Shown: positions 6,966-8,530 of the stretch, piece after piece
Numbering within the stretch: the first letter of the stretch is position 1
How the letters are laid out: the number at the start of each line of letters is the position of its first letter
Assembly: GCA_902462665.1 (NCBI GenBank)
Contig: CABQCM010000037.1
Location: 1-8,530 of the forward strand
DNA from: an uncultured Oscillospiraceae bacterium
GTDB taxonomy: Bacteria > Bacillota > Clostridia > Oscillospirales > Acutalibacteraceae
DNA: 8,530 nucleotides
Direction of reading: 5' to 3'
Notes under the pieces: generated by a model
What the model saw: only the letters and a program-made list of their open reading frames with translations
Databases searched by the model: none
What the model was told of the DNA's origin: nothing
Translations under genes and position numbers: made by a program

Positions 6966-6994
6966 ACCGGGCCGGGGAATACTCCCGGCCCGGT
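6966..6994 (-). terminator. very stable GC-rich hairpin after rnj; terminator-like or mRNA-processing element
   Basis: ACCGGGCCGGG (6994-6984 on the minus strand) and CCCGGCCCGGT (6976-6966) form a perfect 11-base-pair stem around a 7-base loop. It starts 8 bases after the rnj stop. No T run follows directly. About 25 bases further a small stem (AGCC/GGCT, loop of 5) leads into TTTTT just before the gdpP ribosome binding site. It may be a partial terminator, a 3'-end stabiliser for rnj mRNA, or a processing site. I see no convincing promoter in the 93-base gap, so gdpP probably depends on readthrough or on a promoter inside rnj. Confidence 0.5.
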
Positions 6995-7002
6995 GGAATG
7001 CA

Positions 7003-8530
7003 TTAAACCTGCATGATAATCGGAAGAATCATCGGGCTGCGACGGGTACGCTCATAAAGGAAAGAAGAAAGCGCGTCGCGCACGCGGGTCTTAATGGCGC
7101 TCCACTCGCGCACATTCTCTACCTGACAATAGGTGAGGGCCTGCTCTACCACCGTACGGGCGTCGTCCATGAGCTGCTCGCTTTCTCGCACGTAGACAAA
7201 ACCACGCGAAACCAGGTCGGGACCGGCCACCACATCGCCGCTGACGCCGTCAATGGTCATCGCCACGATGATGAGGCCGTCCTCGGCCAAATGCTTGCGG
7301 TCGCGCAGCACAATGCTGCCCACATCGCCCACACCAAGGCCGTCTACCAGAATCCGGCCGGCTGGAACCGCGCCGCCCACCTTCATCTCCCGCGAAGTCA
7401 ACTCAATAACATTGCCAATGCTGGCGATGAGAATGTTTTTGGAATCAATGCCCACCTGACGAGCCAGTGCAGCGTGCTTGCGCAGATGCTTTTGCTCGCC
7501 GTGAACCGGGATAAAGAATTTGGGCTTGACCAGAGAAAGCATCATCTTCAGCTCTTCCTGGCAGGCGTGACCGGAGACGTGTACGTCATACATTTTCTCG
7601 TAAACCACTTCGGCCCCGAGCTTGAGCAGCTCGTTGACCACCGCGCCCACCATTTTTTCATTGCCCGGAATGGGGGTGGCCGAAATGATGATGAGATCGT
7701 TGGGTCCAACGCTAACCTGCCGGTGATCGCCGAAAGCCATGCGGCGCAGCGCCGACATAGGCTCCCCCTGGGAACCGGTGGTTACAATCACAAGCTGGCT
7801 ATCGTCCACCTTGCGGATGGAGTCGATGTCAATCAGTACCCCCTCGGGCACGTTGAGATAACCAAGCTCGCGGGCGACGTTCACCACGTTAATCATGCTG
7901 CGGCCCGAGACGGCAACCTTGCGGTTCCACCGCACCGCTTCGTCCACAATCTGCTGTACGCGGTGGATGTTGGAGGAGAAGGTGGCGACCACAATGCGCT
8001 TGTCCTGCGCGTCTTTAAACAAATGCGAAAAAGAACCGCCTACGATGCTCTCGCTGGCCGTGTAACCAGGCCGTTCGGCGTTGGTCGAATCGGACAGCAG
8101 AGCGAGCACTCCCTTTTTCCCAAGCTGGGAAAAGCGGGCGAGGTCAATCATATCTCCGTCGATGGGAGTGCTGTCAATTTTAAAGTCGCCGGTCTGCACA
8201 ACCACACCGGCCGGTGTGGTAATGGCCAGAGCCAAAGCGTCTGGAATGGAGTGGTTGACATGAATGGTTTCGACCTTAAAGCAGCCGAGCTGAATGGTTT
8301 CCCCCGGTTTTATCTCGTTGAGGGAAGCCGAATGCTGCAAATTATGCTCCTTGAGCTTGCCGGCCACCAGCCCCAACGTCAGGCGGGTGCCGAAGATGGG
8401 AACGTTAATCTGTTTGAGCAGATAGGGGATTGCACCGATGTGATCCTCGTGGCCGTGGGTAATCACCACGCCGCGGATGCGCTCCCGGTTCTGCTGCAGA
8501 TAGGTCATGTCGGGCAGCACGATATCCACC
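7003..8530 (-). CDS. rnj: ribonuclease J, C-terminal 508 residues (N-terminus beyond the right edge)
   Basis: RNase J is a zinc-dependent metallo-beta-lactamase/beta-CASP enzyme with 5'-3' exonuclease and endonuclease activity, central to mRNA decay and rRNA maturation in Firmicutes. The frame is open to the window edge and enters at VDIVLPDMTYL; about 49 residues are missing by comparison with Bacillus RNase J1. Counted from the first complete codon (8529), the metal ligands are HGHEDH at 25-30, H93 in HVNHSIPD and D115 in TGDFK. The beta-CASP part includes SDSTNAERPG at 146-155, HVSGH at 317-321 and PVHGE at 341-345. The C-terminal domain ends RRSPMILPIIMQV. The GTG at 8529 is an internal valine, not a start. 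The core is intact; it could be J1 or J2 type, and the complete catalytic residues favour an active J1-like enzyme. Confidence 0.96.
   Translation of the reverse strand, partial: VDIVLPDMTYLQQNRERIRGVVITHGHEDHIGAIPYLLKQINVPIFGTRLTLGLVAGKLKEHNLQHSASLNEIKPGETIQLGCFKVETIHVNHSIPDALALAITTPAGVVVQTGDFKIDSTPIDGDMIDLARFSQLGKKGVLALLSDSTNAERPGYTASESIVGGSFSHLFKDAQDKRIVVATFSSNIHRVQQIVDEAVRWNRKVAVSGRSMINVVNVARELGYLNVPEGVLIDIDSIRKVDDSQLVIVTTGSQGEPMSALRRMAFGDHRQVSVGPNDLIIISATPIPGNEKMVGAVVNELLKLGAEVVYEKMYDVHVSGHACQEELKMMLSLVKPKFFIPVHGEQKHLRKHAALARQVGIDSKNILIASIGNVIELTSREMKVGGAVPAGRILVDGLGVGDVGSIVLRDRKHLAEDGLIIVAMTIDGVSGDVVAGPDLVSRGFVYVRESEQLMDDARTVVEQALTYCQVENVREWSAIKTRVRDALSSFLYERTRRSPMILPIIMQV
8201..8220. 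repeat. perfect 20-base palindrome within rnj
   Basis: The half-sites ACCACACCGG and CCGGTGTGGT are exact reverse complements with no spacer. The palindrome lies over the codons for Thr-Thr-Pro-Ala-Gly-Val-Val just before the TGDF metal-ligand motif of RNase J. In RNA it could fold into an 8-pair stem with a 4-base loop. It may be chance within a conserved coding stretch. Confidence 0.5.

Overview
The window is a dense, entirely housekeeping segment of a bacterial chromosome. All seven genes lie on the minus strand, so transcription runs from high to low coordinates: rnj (RNase J, cut by the right edge) > gdpP > rplI > dnaB > tilS > hpt > ftsH (cut by the left edge). The plus-strand reading frames are shadows of these genes in GC-rich coding sequence. 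I see no tRNA, rRNA, CRISPR array, insertion sequence, phage gene or toxin-antitoxin pair, and no non-coding stretch longer than about 95 bases.

The gene set (RNase J, the c-di-AMP phosphodiesterase GdpP with its PAS, degenerate GGDEF and DHH/DHHA1 layout, Bacillus-type TilS) and the strong GGAGG-type ribosome binding sites point to Firmicutes. Moderately high GC, use of TTG starts and the gene order suggest a Clostridia member, perhaps of the Oscillospiraceae/Ruminococcaceae group. The family assignment is an inference.

Layout: 7003-8530 rnj 3' part; 6910-7002 intergenic stretch with a very stable GC-rich hairpin and a strong Shine-Dalgarno; 4888-6909 gdpP from a TTG start; 4406-4852 rplI; 4341-4405 intergenic stretch with a good intrinsic-terminator shape just before dnaB; 2976-4340 dnaB; 1439-2989 tilS; 904-1446 hpt; 1-859 ftsH 5' part. 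dnaB, tilS and hpt overlap end to start (14 and 8 bases), so they are probably translationally coupled. An AT-rich patch inside tilS carries a promoter-like sequence that could give hpt-ftsH its own transcription.

The genes join RNA decay and processing (RNase J), c-di-AMP turnover (GdpP), ribosome structure (L9), replication fork unwinding (DnaB), tRNA-Ile2 decoding (TilS), purine salvage (Hpt) and membrane protein quality control (FtsH). In Bacillus subtilis gdpP-rplI-dnaC and tilS-hprT-ftsH are two separate clusters; here they are joined. I found no undescribed system. The points most worth a check are the intergenic hairpins, the candidate promoter inside tilS, a perfect palindrome in rnj and an extra linker in TilS.
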